Positions 46,172 to 58,906 of a DNA stretch of 64,000 nucleotides are shown here, one piece after another. The notes under the pieces were generated by a model. The model was not told where the DNA came from, made no database searches, and was given only the letters and a program-made list of their open reading frames with translations. The stretch spans positions 82,630,523-82,694,522 of the forward strand of contig OY997589.1 of the NCBI GenBank assembly GCA_963921825.1. The letters are read 5' to 3'. Source of the DNA: Erodium maritimum. Lineage: Eukaryota; Streptophyta; Magnoliopsida; Geraniales; Geraniaceae. The first letter of the stretch is position 1. Each line of letters starts with the position of its first letter. Both the position numbers and the translations under genes were made by a program.

Positions 46172-48652
46172 ATGGTGAAGATCGTCACCTTCTTTGCGAT
46201 GACAGCAGGTGCCTTCGCGTTCTGGAAAACCATGGACAAGGTTCACGTCTGGATCGCTCTCCGTCAGGACGAAAAGGTTCACTTCCAATCCTTCCCATTT
46301 TCTTTCACTTTCTCTGCGATTTTCTTTCTATTCCGATTCAGAAATTGAGGACCCTTATTGGGATTTGTAATTCGCTTCGATCTACATTTATGAAAATTGG
46401 GGGAAATGATTAGAAACCCTAAAAGTTCAATTTCCCATTGAAAAGCCGATGGGCACAGCTGATGATGCTTCGTAGATTTGCAATTTACGTTTCGTTTGAT
46501 TCTATGTTTAAATTTGATACGAGTCACTGAATTGCAGAAAAAGAGATAACATTTTAATCATTTTAGGTTTTATCTGATGTCTTAGTTGTTGAATACAATT
46601 GCTCATAGTGCTTCTCTGGGTTTAGTACTTTGAATTTTGCAAATGAAAGAGGAAATGGGTGTTGGGTTTTGGTGATTAAATCATGAAAGTTGAAGCATTA
46701 GTTTGTGCATATGTGATTTGCTGATATGTAAGTTGGCATTACTATTCTATTGTAATTTCTGGTTGCAGGAATAATTAGAAATTAGGAATAATTGCAAAAA
46801 AGTACCCCTAGTTATTCACAATTGGCAACTTGTAGCCCTCTCTTTGATAATTGCAAAAGTGTCATGAACTTGCCTTTTGTTGCAATTTGTTTTAAAATGA
46901 CGATTTTACCTTTGGAAAGTTAAAACTTAATATAATAATCAAATAACAAAAAAGGTGTAAACTGGCATTACTGTTCTATTGTAATTTCTGGTTGCAGGTA
47001 TAATTAGAAACTAGGAATAATTTCAAAAAGGTATCCCGAGGTATTCACTTTAGGCGACTTGTAGCCCTCTACTATGATAATTGCAAAAAAGTGTCATGAA
47101 GTTGCCTTTTGTTGCACTTTGGATAAATTTGTTTTGAAATGACGATTGTACCTTTGGAAAGTTAAACTTAAAAAACAATAATCAGATAACAAAAAATCCA
47201 GATTTTCGTATCGCTTTAATTTCTAACTCTTTGTACAGTACAAAGAGGAAGAAAACTAACGGATATGAAAATTCGGAATTTTTGTTTTTTTACTTAGTAC
47301 TTTTAGGTATAAACGGTAAGGGTAAAATCGTCCTTTTTACAAAGATTGCAACAGAAGGACAAGTTTGGTTTACTTTATGCGATTATCAAAGAAGAGGGAT
47401 ACAATTTGCAAAAAATGAATACGGCAGGGTAATTTTTCTGCAATTATCCTTAGAATCTATTCCACAACTTAATTGTTCAATACAAATTGCTAATATTCGA
47501 TAGGAAAAACCGGTGGCACAGCTGATGCTGCTTTTTAGATCTGCACTTTCTGCTTCATTGTCATTTTTCGTTCTAATTATGCTAAGTTAACCTTTTTAGC
47601 ATTTTAGGTTTATTCGATGGCTTGATTGTCAATACATATTGCTAATAATGCTTCTGTGTTTAATAGTTTGAATATTTAAAGTAAATGATGAAATATGTGT
47701 TGGATATTGGTGATTAAGTCAGTTGTGTGCTTTGATCTCTATTTTATGAATTTGGGTATGATTTAAGAAAAGGTTTTGAAGCCCTAGAAGCTTAATTTCC
47801 CACTGAAAAATCCAATGGATATAGCCGATACATCTTCTTGGGTCTACATCTTCTATTTCATTGTTCTTCCTTGCCGATTTGCTATATGTCACTAAATTGT
47901 AGAAAAGCTAACAATTAGAATCCATTGGACAGCTTAATTGTTCAATACAAATTGCTAATAGATCTTCTCTGGGTATATAATAGTTTGATGGGAAAGTTGC
48001 CAAAAAGTGCTTTGAGGTGTTCATTTTTTGCAAGTTGTACTCTTGTTCGTTGGTGATTGCAACTATGTGTCCTGGACTTGCTTGTTGCATTTTGTGTAAA
48101 TGTGTTTTGAAATGACGATTTTACCCTTGAATTTAAAATTTTGAACAATAATAAGTAAACAAACCAAAAAAAATCCAGAATTTTCACCTCCCTTACTTTT
48201 GTTCAAGAGTAATAAAACTAAGAAAAATGAAAGTTCTGGATTCTTTTACTTGTTACTTTTTAAAGGGTAAAATCGTTATTTTGGAACAAAATTATACAAA
48301 CTGCTGCAAAAAGACAAGTTCATGACATTCTTTTTGTGATTATCAAAGAAGAGGGCTACAACTTGCTAAAACTGAATACCCCCGTGTCCTTTCTTGCAAT
48401 TATCCCTAGTTTAAATCTAGCAAATAAAACAAGAGTTTGGTGTTGGTGATTGGTGATTAAATCATGAAAGTTTAACCATTAGTTTATGAAAATCAGCATT
48501 TCATGTTTCCCATTATGTTAAAAGGGCATGTTCTCTGAACTTTCTGGTTATTGTTGTTTCAGGAAGAGAAGATGGAGAAGGAAGCGGAGATTAGGAGAGT
48601 GAGAGACGAGATGCTAAGGCAACAGGCCATGGAGAAGGATTCTCTTGCATAA
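46172..48652 (+). CDS. Small single-pass membrane protein, two exons, 64 aa
   Basis: Join 46172-46276 and 48563-48652 with GT/AG splice sites. Exon 1 gives MVKIVTFFAMTAGAFAFWK and then VHVWIALRQDEK; exon 2 gives EEKMEKEAEIRRVRDE and ends KDSLA. Residues about 3-19 are a membrane segment; residues 33-60 are charged, Glu/Arg/Lys-rich and probably helical or coiled-coil. It resembles a conserved family of tiny uncharacterised plant transmembrane proteins; function unknown. I chose the start at 46172 because an upstream in-frame ATG at 46130 adds an Arg-rich stretch that would precede the membrane segment. The 2286-bp intron is mostly MITE sequence. The gene is too small and too interrupted to be found by ORF length. 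Confidence 0.75.
46782..46965. mobile_element. Partial fold-back MITE in the small gene's intron
   Basis: Starts GGAATAATTGCAAAAAAGTACCCC and continues CAACTTGTAGCCCTCTCTTTGATAATTGC and TGTCATGAACTTGCC. It matches the left arms of the two copies downstream; no right arm is present. Confidence 0.6.
47005..47455. mobile_element. Fold-back MITE, second copy
   Basis: Left arm GGAATAATTTCAAAAAGGTATCCC...GACTTGTAGCCCTCT; right arm AGAGGGATACAATTTGCAAAAAATG...CTGCAATTATCC is its inverted partner over more than 100 bp with mismatches. Non-coding. Confidence 0.65.
47985..48413. mobile_element. Fold-back MITE, third copy
   Basis: Left arm GGGAAAGTTGCCAAAAAGTGC...GCAAGTTGTACTCTTGTTCG; right arm AGAGGGCTACAACTTGCTAAAACTG...TTGCAATTATCCCTA. 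The arms extend inward with shared GTAAAATCGTTATTTT and AAATGACGATTTTACC, making a nearly palindromic element. Confidence 0.65.
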
Positions 48653-49480
48653 ACATCGATTGTCTTTTGATGATGACGATGAGATCCTTCTTTACTTTAC
48701 TTCCCCGTTGCTATCTTCGACCTTGAATATAGCTTCTCATAAACATAGTTTATGTTCTTAATCTTGTGATTCCATTTCGATTTGCCAGAGACAAGTTCTT
48801 GTGTTAGCTGTTGTATAAATTGCCCCTCTAACATATGTTTGGAGATGTTGTTGGCTTGTATTCTCAATGATCAATGCATATTCAATATGAGGATGCTGGT
48901 TCGAATCCTCATACTTGTGATTGTTGCCCTTAGAACTAATAAAAGGGGTAATCTACCAAAGCAAACTAACCTTGTTGCATTTATCACCTTAGGAGGCGAA
49001 ATCGGCTAGAAGCCGTCGTTAAGTACGAACTGTGCGAAATAATCCCCACCGTCCAACCGCTGCAGCCAACAACCCAGATCAAACCTTCTACTCCTTAATT
49101 TGCAAGCTTAATCTTTCCGTCGAGGGTAAGACGGTCAATCCCTCATGTCTCTTCACAATCAACCCAAAACAGTTCGAACAGTCATCCCAGTCGCGTTGTT
49201 TGAACAAATTGGTTGGTTTCCTCTCAACAAACCAACTCCAAAACGGTTGGGGATTCTCTGTTTTCTTGATTGGATCATTATACAAACAAATTCGAGCAAC
49301 AATTCAAAGAATCTCTGTCTTTTTCACAACTTGAAAATCGTGCTTTGTTTTTGCTTCTTCATTGTACATCGCAGAGTTTAGTTGTTTAATCGCCAGATCA
49401 AGCTCAAAAACAGGCAATAATTTCCTTTTTACTTTGGATTCGAATATGAAGATGATGAGATTGTTCCAGAAACTGTAAGC
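48653..49480. other. 3' UTR of the small gene and spacer
   Basis: About 48653-48860 is probably 3' untranslated sequence. The rest is non-coding with no recognised element. Confidence 0.4.
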
Positions 49481-49489
49481 ACACAGAAA

Positions 49490-51240
49490 GTGTGGATTCC
49501 TGAATGTGGTGATGAGCTAAAGCCTCGAAAAAATATGAACTTTGACTCCTTGGAGGAATGTATTAATTTCTACCAAACATACGCGTTAAATTGTGGGTTT
49601 GGGACATGTCGAGTCCCCGAGAAGAAGAAACCAAGGACTAACACCATTGATTTTAAGTATATATATTGTGCAAGAGAAGAGGAACCCTTTGTAGATGATA
49701 TCGAAGGAGGTACCACTGACAAGTCAAGCATCGCTTGTGCATGTGGCACATAATGTAGAAGCTTCATTCAAAGGTAAGTTGTGTTTTGAATTTATATGAG
49801 TGATAAACTACAAGTTAGGAGATAAAGATTTGTTTGGTTGAGTATGATGAATGTGTTATTATTGTTTCAGGTGCCTCACATTGTATACCATGAGACAATT
49901 TCAAGAAGAAATTTAAAGTATTGGTGTGGAGTAACTACACTGAAACAGACGAGTTTGAGTTGAGTCGGAAGTCTTTGATGGAAGAATTCCAACTACATTA
50001 TCACCCCTGGTTGTCTACTATATTCGATATCCGAGATATGTGGATCTTTGCATACTTCATAGGGCTAAAAATGGGTATATTCCTTAGGACTACATCAAGA
50101 TCAGAGAGCGAGAACAACACATTTGGTTAATTCACTAACATGTACATTTATCTGCATGTGTGATAAAATTATTTGTGCATTGAGAACATGTTTTGAATTG
50201 ATAAATGATAGCTAGGGAAGTGACAATTTTAGGACTGTACCTTGACAAAAAAAAAATCATCCATCTACCTTATGTGGTGACCATGTTCTCTGTTGATAAA
50301 ATACTTGTCAGTTGTGTGATAAACGTTTCATTAAGAATTGATACATTATTTGTTTTTGTTTGATAAAAATTTCTTGTTCAGATGCCTTACACTAGTTGAG
50401 TTCATGTGACACTTCGATACAGTCATTGAAGGGCAGAGACAAACCCAATTACGGTTGGACTTTCAATCAAGCACGTCAGCTCCAAACTTCATTGTGTTAT
50501 GAAATTGAGCAAGAAGCTTGGAGGATTTTTAGCCGCTCAATCTTTGGCATCATAAAGAAAAGTGTTGTGGGAACAACCTTCAAAATGTGGGATTAATTCG
50601 TGTGTTCAAGATGACAGGAAGAAGAAATAAAATCATAGGAGCAAAACATTTGTTGAGGTGCAAAGCTTACCCGGGAACCACTGCACATGTTTTTTTATGA
50701 GATTTGAAGGATTTGACATCCCTTGCATGCATATTTTTTTGGCTTTACAAGCATCTATGGTTGATCAAATCCCGGAGAGATTAATCACACAACGATGGAC
50801 AAAGGATGCACGCAAAAATGCTGAAAACTGTACAACTTTTACAGATTAACAACCAACTACCTACGGTGAATGTAAGAAATTTATATAAGATATGTGATCG
50901 ATGCTTCAATCTTGTGTTCTTCATCCAACAATGAACACTAAAAAGTTGAAGGGCTTTGCAGAACAAGTAAAGGACTTGAAAAAGTAGTTGAATGATAATG
51001 AAGCTGATGATTTTGCATCAAGCACAACATAGGAAGTTCAGACTTTGACATATCTTTCTAAACCTTCACAAATTATAGTCAAGCTATCACATATATCAAG
51101 TACAAAAGGTTGTAAAAAGAGAATGCAATTAGGGATGGAAAAGTATATTGATGAAGCTAAGAAAAGGAAGTGGACTTGTAAGTGATGTGGTCAACCAGGT
51201 CATAACATCATAAACACCTCCCAAAATTATAAAGAATGAA
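49490..51240 (+). pseudogene. FAR1/FRS-type (Mutator-like) transposase-derived gene, broken
   Basis: Four blocks in family order. 49490-49750 is a FAR1 DNA-binding start (MNFDSLEECINFYQTYALNCGFGTCR, then YIYCARE). 49921-50130 is the transposase C-terminal part (WLSTIFDIRDMWIFAYF, TTSRSESENN). 50396-50590 follows (QTSLCYEIEQEAWRIFSRSIF). 50658-50849 is a SWIM zinc finger (CTCFFMRFEGFDIPCMHIF, then RWTKDARK). 51150-51230 adds a CCHC knuckle (CK, stop, CGQPGHN). The central DDE catalytic region is missing, and stops and frameshifts occur. Intact relatives are either transposases or FRS transcription factors; this one is neither. Confidence 0.75.
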
Positions 51241-53424
51241 GTGATAAGTCATTCAACTTCTCTTGATAATCTCTTTTCACAGGGTTGATAACAGTTGTGT
51301 TTTTTACTATTATTTGTGAGGTTCACAAGGTGTGAAACATTCAAATGTGATAAACTCTGTTCATAAGATTGATAAACTCCGTTCATAAGGTTGATAAAGG
51401 ATGTTATTCTTACTGGCCGACTATATGTGTGGTTTACAAGTTGATTCACATTGAATTGAAGGTGATAAATTTGTTCAAATGATTGATAATCAATAGAATG
51501 TGTGTAATAAAAAGACCTTCAAACATACTTAACTATGGATAAAATTAAACTATCAAGATCAAATGATAACCCACGACAATATAGTTGATAAAACTAAGAC
51601 ACGTAAGACATTGGTATGATTTATAAACCTTCAATATAAAAAGTGATAAAAACATATTGACAAATCTCATTAAGCATTGAAACTTTCCATGATCATTCCA
51701 ATCCAAAAATGATTAAACATCTTTGTACATTTCATAACATTTGTTCCCCAAAAATACTAAAGTGATTAAAAAAAGTTATTACATCCTTTTTCACAAACAT
51801 CATTCATAACAAAAGTGATTTATCATCTACCAAGTACTAAATGGTTCTTTCCGAAGAACCAGAAGATAGTTCATCCCATTCAGTTTGTAGAATTCTCTAA
51901 CAATAACTCTTCATACTTGTCTCGTTCATTATCTTTGACGTGCTGCTCAGGTACATGCATAAATTCATGACATATTGATGCCTTAGATTTTCTAGTTGAT
52001 CAATCTATATGCATACAACAAATTACCAAAATTAATTAAACACACAACAAGAACATATACTAAAAGACTGTCACACAAAAGAAAATATACATTGTTTTTT
52101 TAGCATAGGACAACCCTAAGGACTTCCATTTTCACCTATGTATCCCTCCATGTGAAACATCCAATACACTCCACAACTGGTCTTATTGGCATTGTTACTC
52201 AAATCTAGCTTCACAGACCTTGCACCTGCATTTTTTCTTTTAACTGAAAGTGTAGCATCACGCTTTTCCAAGAAGGTGGAAAACCTATTCCTCTACCAAT
52301 AATGAAAAAAAACACATGTTAGAAACACAAAAATGTGCATAATTTAATAACTAAATTACACATATAAACCTACCAAATTGGATATTCTATTCCCATATTT
52401 GTCCTTAAAATTAGACCCCTTCAAATTATCTATGACCCATATTTGGCCCTAAAGTTAGACCCCTCCAAATTATATATGACAGAAATAGTGTGTCTCTTAG
52501 TATTGGTATACACCAAGTAATAATGAATAGATGCATGTGTTGTGAAAAAACACTTGTTGTTAAATGAAGAAGACAAATGTGGTTAAACATGCACAAATCA
52601 TAAGGATATATATTCCCAAAATAAAGGGAGAATTATTACCAAATCTGTGGTATTGAGATTCACATCCGGGTACATAGCCAACTCAATTTGAAGTTGTTCA
52701 GCCTAATTTTCATTCTTTGCATCAATTATCCCCATTTAATGATAAAAATGATGCAAAATGATAAACACATTCCAACATTACTATTATTAAAGAAGCAAAA
52801 ATTATATGAACAAAAAAAACTTACACTCATAACTAGTGTGAAATCAAAACCTCAAAGGTTCATCCGCTGTTCTCTTCTTCTCCACAAAATTCATATAAGC
52901 CGCCCATGCATTAACGACACTCACATTTACTTTCTCCCCAAATCTCGTAGATCGTAGATCCTTTTTCATCAACCCTATATCGCCTTCCATGACTTCAAAC
53001 ACCATTTCCCTGCAAAAAAAAACACATATGCATCTAACTGGACAATATTGATAAAAAGTCCAACCAGGGTTGACAAATATGTCCAGAATTGGTTGATAAA
53101 AATGTCAAGACGGTCAATAAATGCAAAATTAGGGATTGATAAACCTACCTAACAAGATTGATAAATTTAGCAATAGGGTTGATAAAAATGTAAAGATATA
53201 GTTAGTAAAATGAAATATTTGGGATTGATAAACCTACAGGACATGGTTGATAAAAAAAGTAGAGACAAGGTTCTTAACATGTAAGGCATGATTCATAAAA
53301 AACGTAAAGTCATGGTTTATAAAATGCCCACACTGAGTTGATAAGCCTACAAGACAATGTTGATAAAAACAGTAAAGACAGGGTTAGCAAAATACCACTC
53401 GTCTCCCCGCTCATCGTTTAGAAC
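51241..53424. repeat. AT-rich spacer with dispersed TGATAAA motifs
   Basis: Very low GC. TTGATAAA or GTGATAAA occurs many times, always on the plus strand, most densely at 51240-51660 and 53050-53400, where it is part of a loose phrase GGTTGATAAAAAxxGTAAAGACA. No gene. The motif also occurs at 49800-50370 and 54745-54800, so this spacer and both neighbouring gene remnants may be one unit. Confidence 0.5.
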
Positions 53425-54204
53425 TCATTCCATCCATTGTTTCTCTTCTTTCGTGAATGGAGAATCCACATCTGTTATCCTGTTGTCTGGCCTTGCTGAT
53501 ATACCTTCCTCAATTATTGGCATTTTCATAATACTTTCGAATGCTCTCTCTTGTTGTTTGTGTTTTCCCTTCTTTGTGTTGACTACATCTTCACACGCTG
53601 CCCTCTCTTCCTCGATTATCGGCCTTTTCTTAAGACTTCCAGATGCTTTCTCTTGTTGTTTGTATTTCTTCTTCTTTGTGTTGACTACATCTTCACACGC
53701 TACCATCCCTTCCTCGATTATCAGACTTTTCTTAATAATTCCGGATGTTCTCTCTTGTTGTTCGTGTTTTCCCTTCTTTGTGTTGACTATATCTTCACAT
53801 GCTGGCCTCCCTTCCTCGATTATCGGACTTTTCTTAATACTTATGGGTGTTCTCTCTCGTTTTTTGTGTTTTCCCTTCTTTGTGCTGACTACCTCTTTAA
53901 ACGATGTCCTCCTTATGTCAGCGAACTCGTCAAGCCCTAGAATTAATCTTAGCATGCCACGACCTTGTGGCTCTGCTCCATTAAGCTCTTCATCAACTTC
54001 CACACACCTGATATTAGCATCACCTCCAACTTGTTCACTCACTTCATCACCTCCAACCCCTACATCACAATCTTTTCCTAACTCCACAACCCTTTCTCCC
54101 CCAACATAATCAGCTTCAACATTCTCTCTCTCTACTACATCATCTTGACCAGTGTTTTCCTTCACACTATTCTGGCTATTAACTTTAGTTGAATCCTTGA
54201 TCAT
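53425..54204 (-). CDS. Hypothetical protein with four 34-residue repeats (259 codons)
   Basis: Open frame, no known domain. The first 120 residues are acidic (Asp/Glu/Val/Gly-rich). Residues from about 115 on hold four copies of a 34-residue unit of the form ACEDVVNTKKGKHKQQER followed by a variable part and KKxPIIEEG. The unit is 102 bp and exactly in phase, so the frame has been kept through duplication. Charged and repetitive, probably disordered or nuclear. Upstream, toward 55300, the minus strand has exon-like pieces (FVDRWLEQFN, MFTWNFIVLF) like those of plant transposon-encoded proteins, so it may be an exon of a transposon gene. Expression unproven. Confidence 0.4.
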   Translation of the reverse strand: MIKDSTKVNSQNSVKENTGQDDVVERENVEADYVGGERVVELGKDCDVGVGGDEVSEQVGGDANIRCVEVDEELNGAEPQGRGMLRLILGLDEFADIRRTSFKEVVSTKKGKHKKRERTPISIKKSPIIEEGRPACEDIVNTKKGKHEQQERTSGIIKKSLIIEEGMVACEDVVNTKKKKYKQQEKASGSLKKRPIIEEERAACEDVVNTKKGKHKQQERAFESIMKMPIIEEGISARPDNRITDVDSPFTKEEKQWME

Positions 54205-56026
54205 TGCATCAATATCTCTTACAACATCTAGATGATTCCAAAAACGGTCTTGTGATGACTCTTAAATACCATGCTCTGTTTGGGCCCCCAACATCTCATT
54301 CACAACATCATGAACTCTCCCGACGGTGATACTATCAGAAAAGTTCGAAATTGTTGTACTTATGGTTTCCTTAAAAATCACAAAGTAGTCACCAATATTT
54401 AATGCTTGTTGCGCCAAGGTTACACTGCATTCCAACAAAATTTACAAATAAAAAATGTCAGCAAAAATTAAAATTTATGAACTTCACACAAAGTATTTTT
54501 ATTATACCTCTTGTCCTAATCCAAGAATGACATTATCCGTTTTTTGGCATGTACAGGTCTTTCTCAATGTAACCTTCCCCAAATAAGCCATATTTTCTTT
54601 CCAGATACTTCCGGTTTCTTAGATGCTCACTTGTCAAACCTATAAGAGAAAGTTGGGTCATATCCATAGTTCTTTGTTCTAGCACAATACGATCAACATA
54701 GAATAATTGCACAACACCAAAAATTAAAACATATGACTACTAACAATGATAAAACCATGTAATTGAGATGATAAAAAACAATGTTCCACAGTGATAAACA
54801 CAATAAAAAAAGGGTGATTAGAATATAAGACTAACAATCATAAATGTCATAGGCCCAACATATAATTTTTCTCTAGTATGTGACTTCTCCCATTTTTTTG
54901 GATTTCAAGGTGACCGTCAATAATATACAACCACCAATCATATTCTGCAATAGCATTTGCGTCCTCCTTTGCGTACAGGACACAATGATTCACATAACTC
55001 CTGCTTGTCCTTTTCTATCATCAAGGTTGTGAATAAAACGATAAAATTCCATGTAAACATCACTTCTTATCTAGTCCGTTTCTTAATTTCATCAATCAAA
55101 AGATTAATAGTTACTTGGATAACTGAATCTACGTTAAACTGCTCTAGCCAACGGTCAACAAATGCGCAATTTTCAGTCGACCTTACAACAATTGCACGCC
55201 CGCCAAACCCTAGGATAAAAACAATGTTTAAGTTATTGAAAAACGTTTACCTGGTATCATGTCCTTGAGAAGCACTTAATCATCAGTCTCTCTAATCTTC
55301 ACCATTTTATGAAAACACACATTTATACACAGAGTGTGAGCCAAGGCCGACCCTTTGTATTTGGTGTCCTTAGGTTGAAATATAAGAATGAGCCTTCCAA
55401 TAAGTAAAAAAAGAGACAGCACTACAATATTTTATTAATATAATAAAAAAAAAATACACTTACATGTAGGGGGCATAACAACCTTACTCCAAAAATCATC
55501 GAAGTACATATAAGTCTCAAATAATTCATCTAAATACATCAAATAACAAAAATACATCTCAAGATACGATTAAATATACATTCACCGGTCTTCATCCATA
55601 ATGATCTCCTCTTTACTCCTGACACAAGCTTGTTGAATGTTGCTTCCTTGTGTGTCCTTTGTCATCCCTATCAACAATAAACACGGTCAAATTTTTATTT
55701 AAATTTATTCTCCTAGCTTTCATAGATGCAAAATATTTAATAAAACATTCAAGACCAATTTCTTGTAAAAAAAACTACTTTCAATCGACAAAAGGGTCAA
55801 ACCATTCAACCTTTGTTAAGACATGGTTGAGCTCAAATAAATTTTTATCAACTTTAATTTTGAAAAAAAAAATTGCTGAAGCAACTGTAACATGAACGGT
55901 CAACATAATTTTATATGCAACAAAAGTACTCGGAAAAACTTTGTAATATAATGAAGACATCAATTGATGTATTATTTTTTAAATGCACACATTCTCTCAA
56001 ACTCTGAATTCATTGAATAAATCATT
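54205..56026 (-). other. Non-coding or exon-remnant stretch
   Basis: 54250-55290 on the minus strand holds scattered coding-like pieces broken by stops (ALVVRST-like, FVDRWLEQFN, NFIVLFTTLMIE) that could be upstream exons of the gene at 53425-54204. 55300-56026 is AT-rich with nothing recognised. Confidence 0.3.
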
Positions 56027-56448
56027 TTTTGGATAAGCTCATAAAATTTTATTAAGAAAAAGAAAGATCCAAGAAGGAGCGATCCAGAATACAACCATAA
56101 CAAATGAGATCTCAGCAGGAGTTGCGCGAACAAACCCCGAAAAAAGAGCAAACCAAACAAAACAGGAAAAAATAAACCTGAAAACACATAACGCGCCGAT
56201 GAACAGTGACTGAAGAGACCAAAAACCATGTGTCCCACCCGAGCCGATGAATGGTACCTCAGGGTAGATAGGGTGAATCCTCTGGTGCCAAAGGGACTAA
56301 GTAATTCGTGCCCCTCCGCTATCCAAGCAGATCGGCCCCATAAGTCTCCCCAGATAATACTCACTGGACCCTGATGGGAACAGGCATAACCTGGGCTGAC
56401 TTCTGAACAGGCCTTCACCGTATCCAACTCCTCTAAACCAGGACATAA

Positions 56449-57248
56449 TTACACTCTATCCACAAACCGCCTCCCACGCTTCCTAGGCAGAATGCACCAC
56501 CCAGGACGAAGCTGCCAATCGAAAAAGGAAATGGAAGCTCTCAATGACCCCGCTTGCCACATAATACAGAAAAAATGATTCTGGATCTTCCCAAACACCA
56601 CATCGCAACAGTCCATCACCGCATTAAAGACCGTTTCATTACAAAGAAGCCAAAGTTGCCAAACAATAATATAGCAAACTCTAATCCACGACTTCCACCA
56701 ATGGTTAGAGCCTAGGCCTCTCCATAGACATAAAGCCTCACCAAAGGTTCTAGGCATAATGCACATTACACCCCACCAATAATTCACAAGGCCCCAAATC
56801 CACCAGGACATCGAGCAATGAAGCAATAAATGATAAGAGGTTTCCATACATGCTTTGCATAAAGAAAAAAACATCTGATTGATGGTCAACGAAAGACCCC
56901 TAGCTTCAAGAAAAACTGCAATATGAGGCGCCCTCTGAGCCGCCAACCACACCAAGACGCAGTGTTTAGGCGTGATGCCACTAATCCATAACAAGGAGGC
57001 CCACGGTTGGGGGAGATACTCTCCTCGCCCTTGAGAAGAGATTAAGCAGTAGAAATAGAGAACCCTGATCTATTCTTCTTCCAAATCAAGAAATCATCCA
57101 AGTTTGAAGAAATCACATGCTGGGAGATAGTCTCCTCAAAAACCTCAATCTCGGCCCTATCCCAATCCCAACCGGTCCATCTCAGCTCCACCGACCACCC
57201 CGATCCAATCCAAAAATTAGCCACTTTTCCTTGCCTATTCACAGCCAA
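56449..57248 (-). pseudogene. LINE ORF2 C-terminal zinc-binding domain
   Basis: 57042-57248 (DDFLIWKKNRSGFSIST) and 56449-56994 (LWISGITPKHCVLVWLAAQ, then CKACMETSYHLLLHCSMSWWIW) match the zf-RVT domain that follows reverse transcriptase in plant LINEs. The Cys-X2-Cys...His...Cys pattern is kept. The two parts are in different frames. Confidence 0.8.
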
Positions 57249-57671
57249 AGAAAAAGCTATTGGGAATCTTTCCCGTAGAGAAGCCTCTCTTATCTACACA
57301 TCTTCCCAAAAAGAAACACGCACACCCTTCCCCAGATTCCACCTAGCACCTTGACTACCAAACAAACTATAAAAAATGGGATCATAAGCAAGACCAAGTA
57401 TATGATTGAATGGAAAGCAGTTACCAGTCCTATCCAACCGACAAAGATTCCAATCCTCAATGGACCATCTCATACGTATATCGATCAACTCTTTCCCAAG
57501 AGAATTAGGAGAAGTGGCGAAGCGCCATCACCATTTGGCTAAGAGCGCCACATTCATCTCCTCCGACCTTCTCAAACCAAGGCCACCCAATTTCTTAGGA
57601 GTACAAACAATAGACCACTTAACTTTATTCAGGACCTTTCCATCCCCTCCATTACGCCATAAAAAATTTCG

Positions 57672-58906
57672 TTACATTGCTTCCAACGCCTTAATAACAC
57701 CTTTAGGTGTCTTTAACAGTGACATATAGAACAAGGGCATACTTGAAAGAGTAGAATGTATGAGTGTAACTCTCCCCGCCACAGAGAGATACTTAGCATG
57801 CCATAAAGCCATCTCTGATTTATATCTGCACAAGACCGGATCCCAGGTAGATAATCTTTTCAGAGAAGCCCCGAGAGAGAAACCCAAATAAGTCATTGGT
57901 AGCTCAATAACAGCACACCCTAAAGCCAATTCCACATCTTCAGCTGAAAAGGATTCCACATTCAACAACACAGCTTTTGATTTGTTATAATTCACCTTAA
58001 GCCCTAAGGTAGATTGAAACTCCAACAAAGTCCTTTTAACATTAGTCAAATCAACAAAAGAACCACGTAAGAAAAGCAAGGTATCATCAGCAAACTGCAA
58101 ATGAGAAATAGAAAAAAACTGAATGATGAATACCAATGCCCTGATATAAACCAGCCGATTTTCCTGCTTCAAGAAACAAATGAAGACCCTCTGCCGCAAT
58201 AAGGAACAAAAGGGGACATGGGACACCCCTGGCGTAATCCATTAAGGTTTGCAAAATCTCTACTCGGAACACCATTAACCAAGACCGATAAGAAAGCATA
58301 AAAACAACTTCTCATCCACCTCCTCCACCGATCACCAAAATTCATTTGAATAAAAACCTCATCTAAATAATCCCACTGCACCATAACATAAGCTTTCTCA
58401 AAATCAAGCTTTAACAAAACAGATTCAACCTTAGCCCGCTTAACAAAATGAATCACTTCCGAGGCAATTAATACGCCATCAACTAATTGCCTACTTGCAA
58501 CAAAACCACTATGGCTGTCGCTAATCAGATCACTAGTAACCCCTTTTAGACGATTACCAAGGACCTTTGCCAAAATCTTATAGGGGCTAGAAATAAGGTT
58601 GATCGACCTATAAGCATTCAAACATTGAGCCTGAGCATGCTTCGGGATTAAAGTTAAAAAGGTGGAATTAATACCTTTTCCCAACAAACGAGAATCATAA
58701 AATTCCTGAAAAAACCTCGAAACATGCAACTGAATAATATCCCAAGAAACCGAATAAAACTCTAAAGTAAAGCCATCCGGACCTAGAGATTTCTCTCCCC
58801 CACAAGCAGGTATAGCAGATTCAATTTCAACCAAAGAAAAAGGTTTCTCAAGATCTAACCTTTGGTATGTCAACAATGTTTTCAAAGGTGGGATTGGAAT
58901 GTGCAC
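57672..58906 (-). pseudogene. LINE ORF2 reverse transcriptase domain
   Basis: 58169-58906 has KSLGPDGFTLEFY, LIPKHAQAQ, YRSINLISSPYKILAKVL, LLKLDFEKAYVMVQW and LRQGCPMSPFVP. A frameshift near 58210 leads to 57672-58226 with the catalytic FADDTLLF, LKVNYNKSKA and LPMTYLGFSLG. All major motifs of non-LTR reverse transcriptase are visible but in two frames. Confidence 0.9.
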
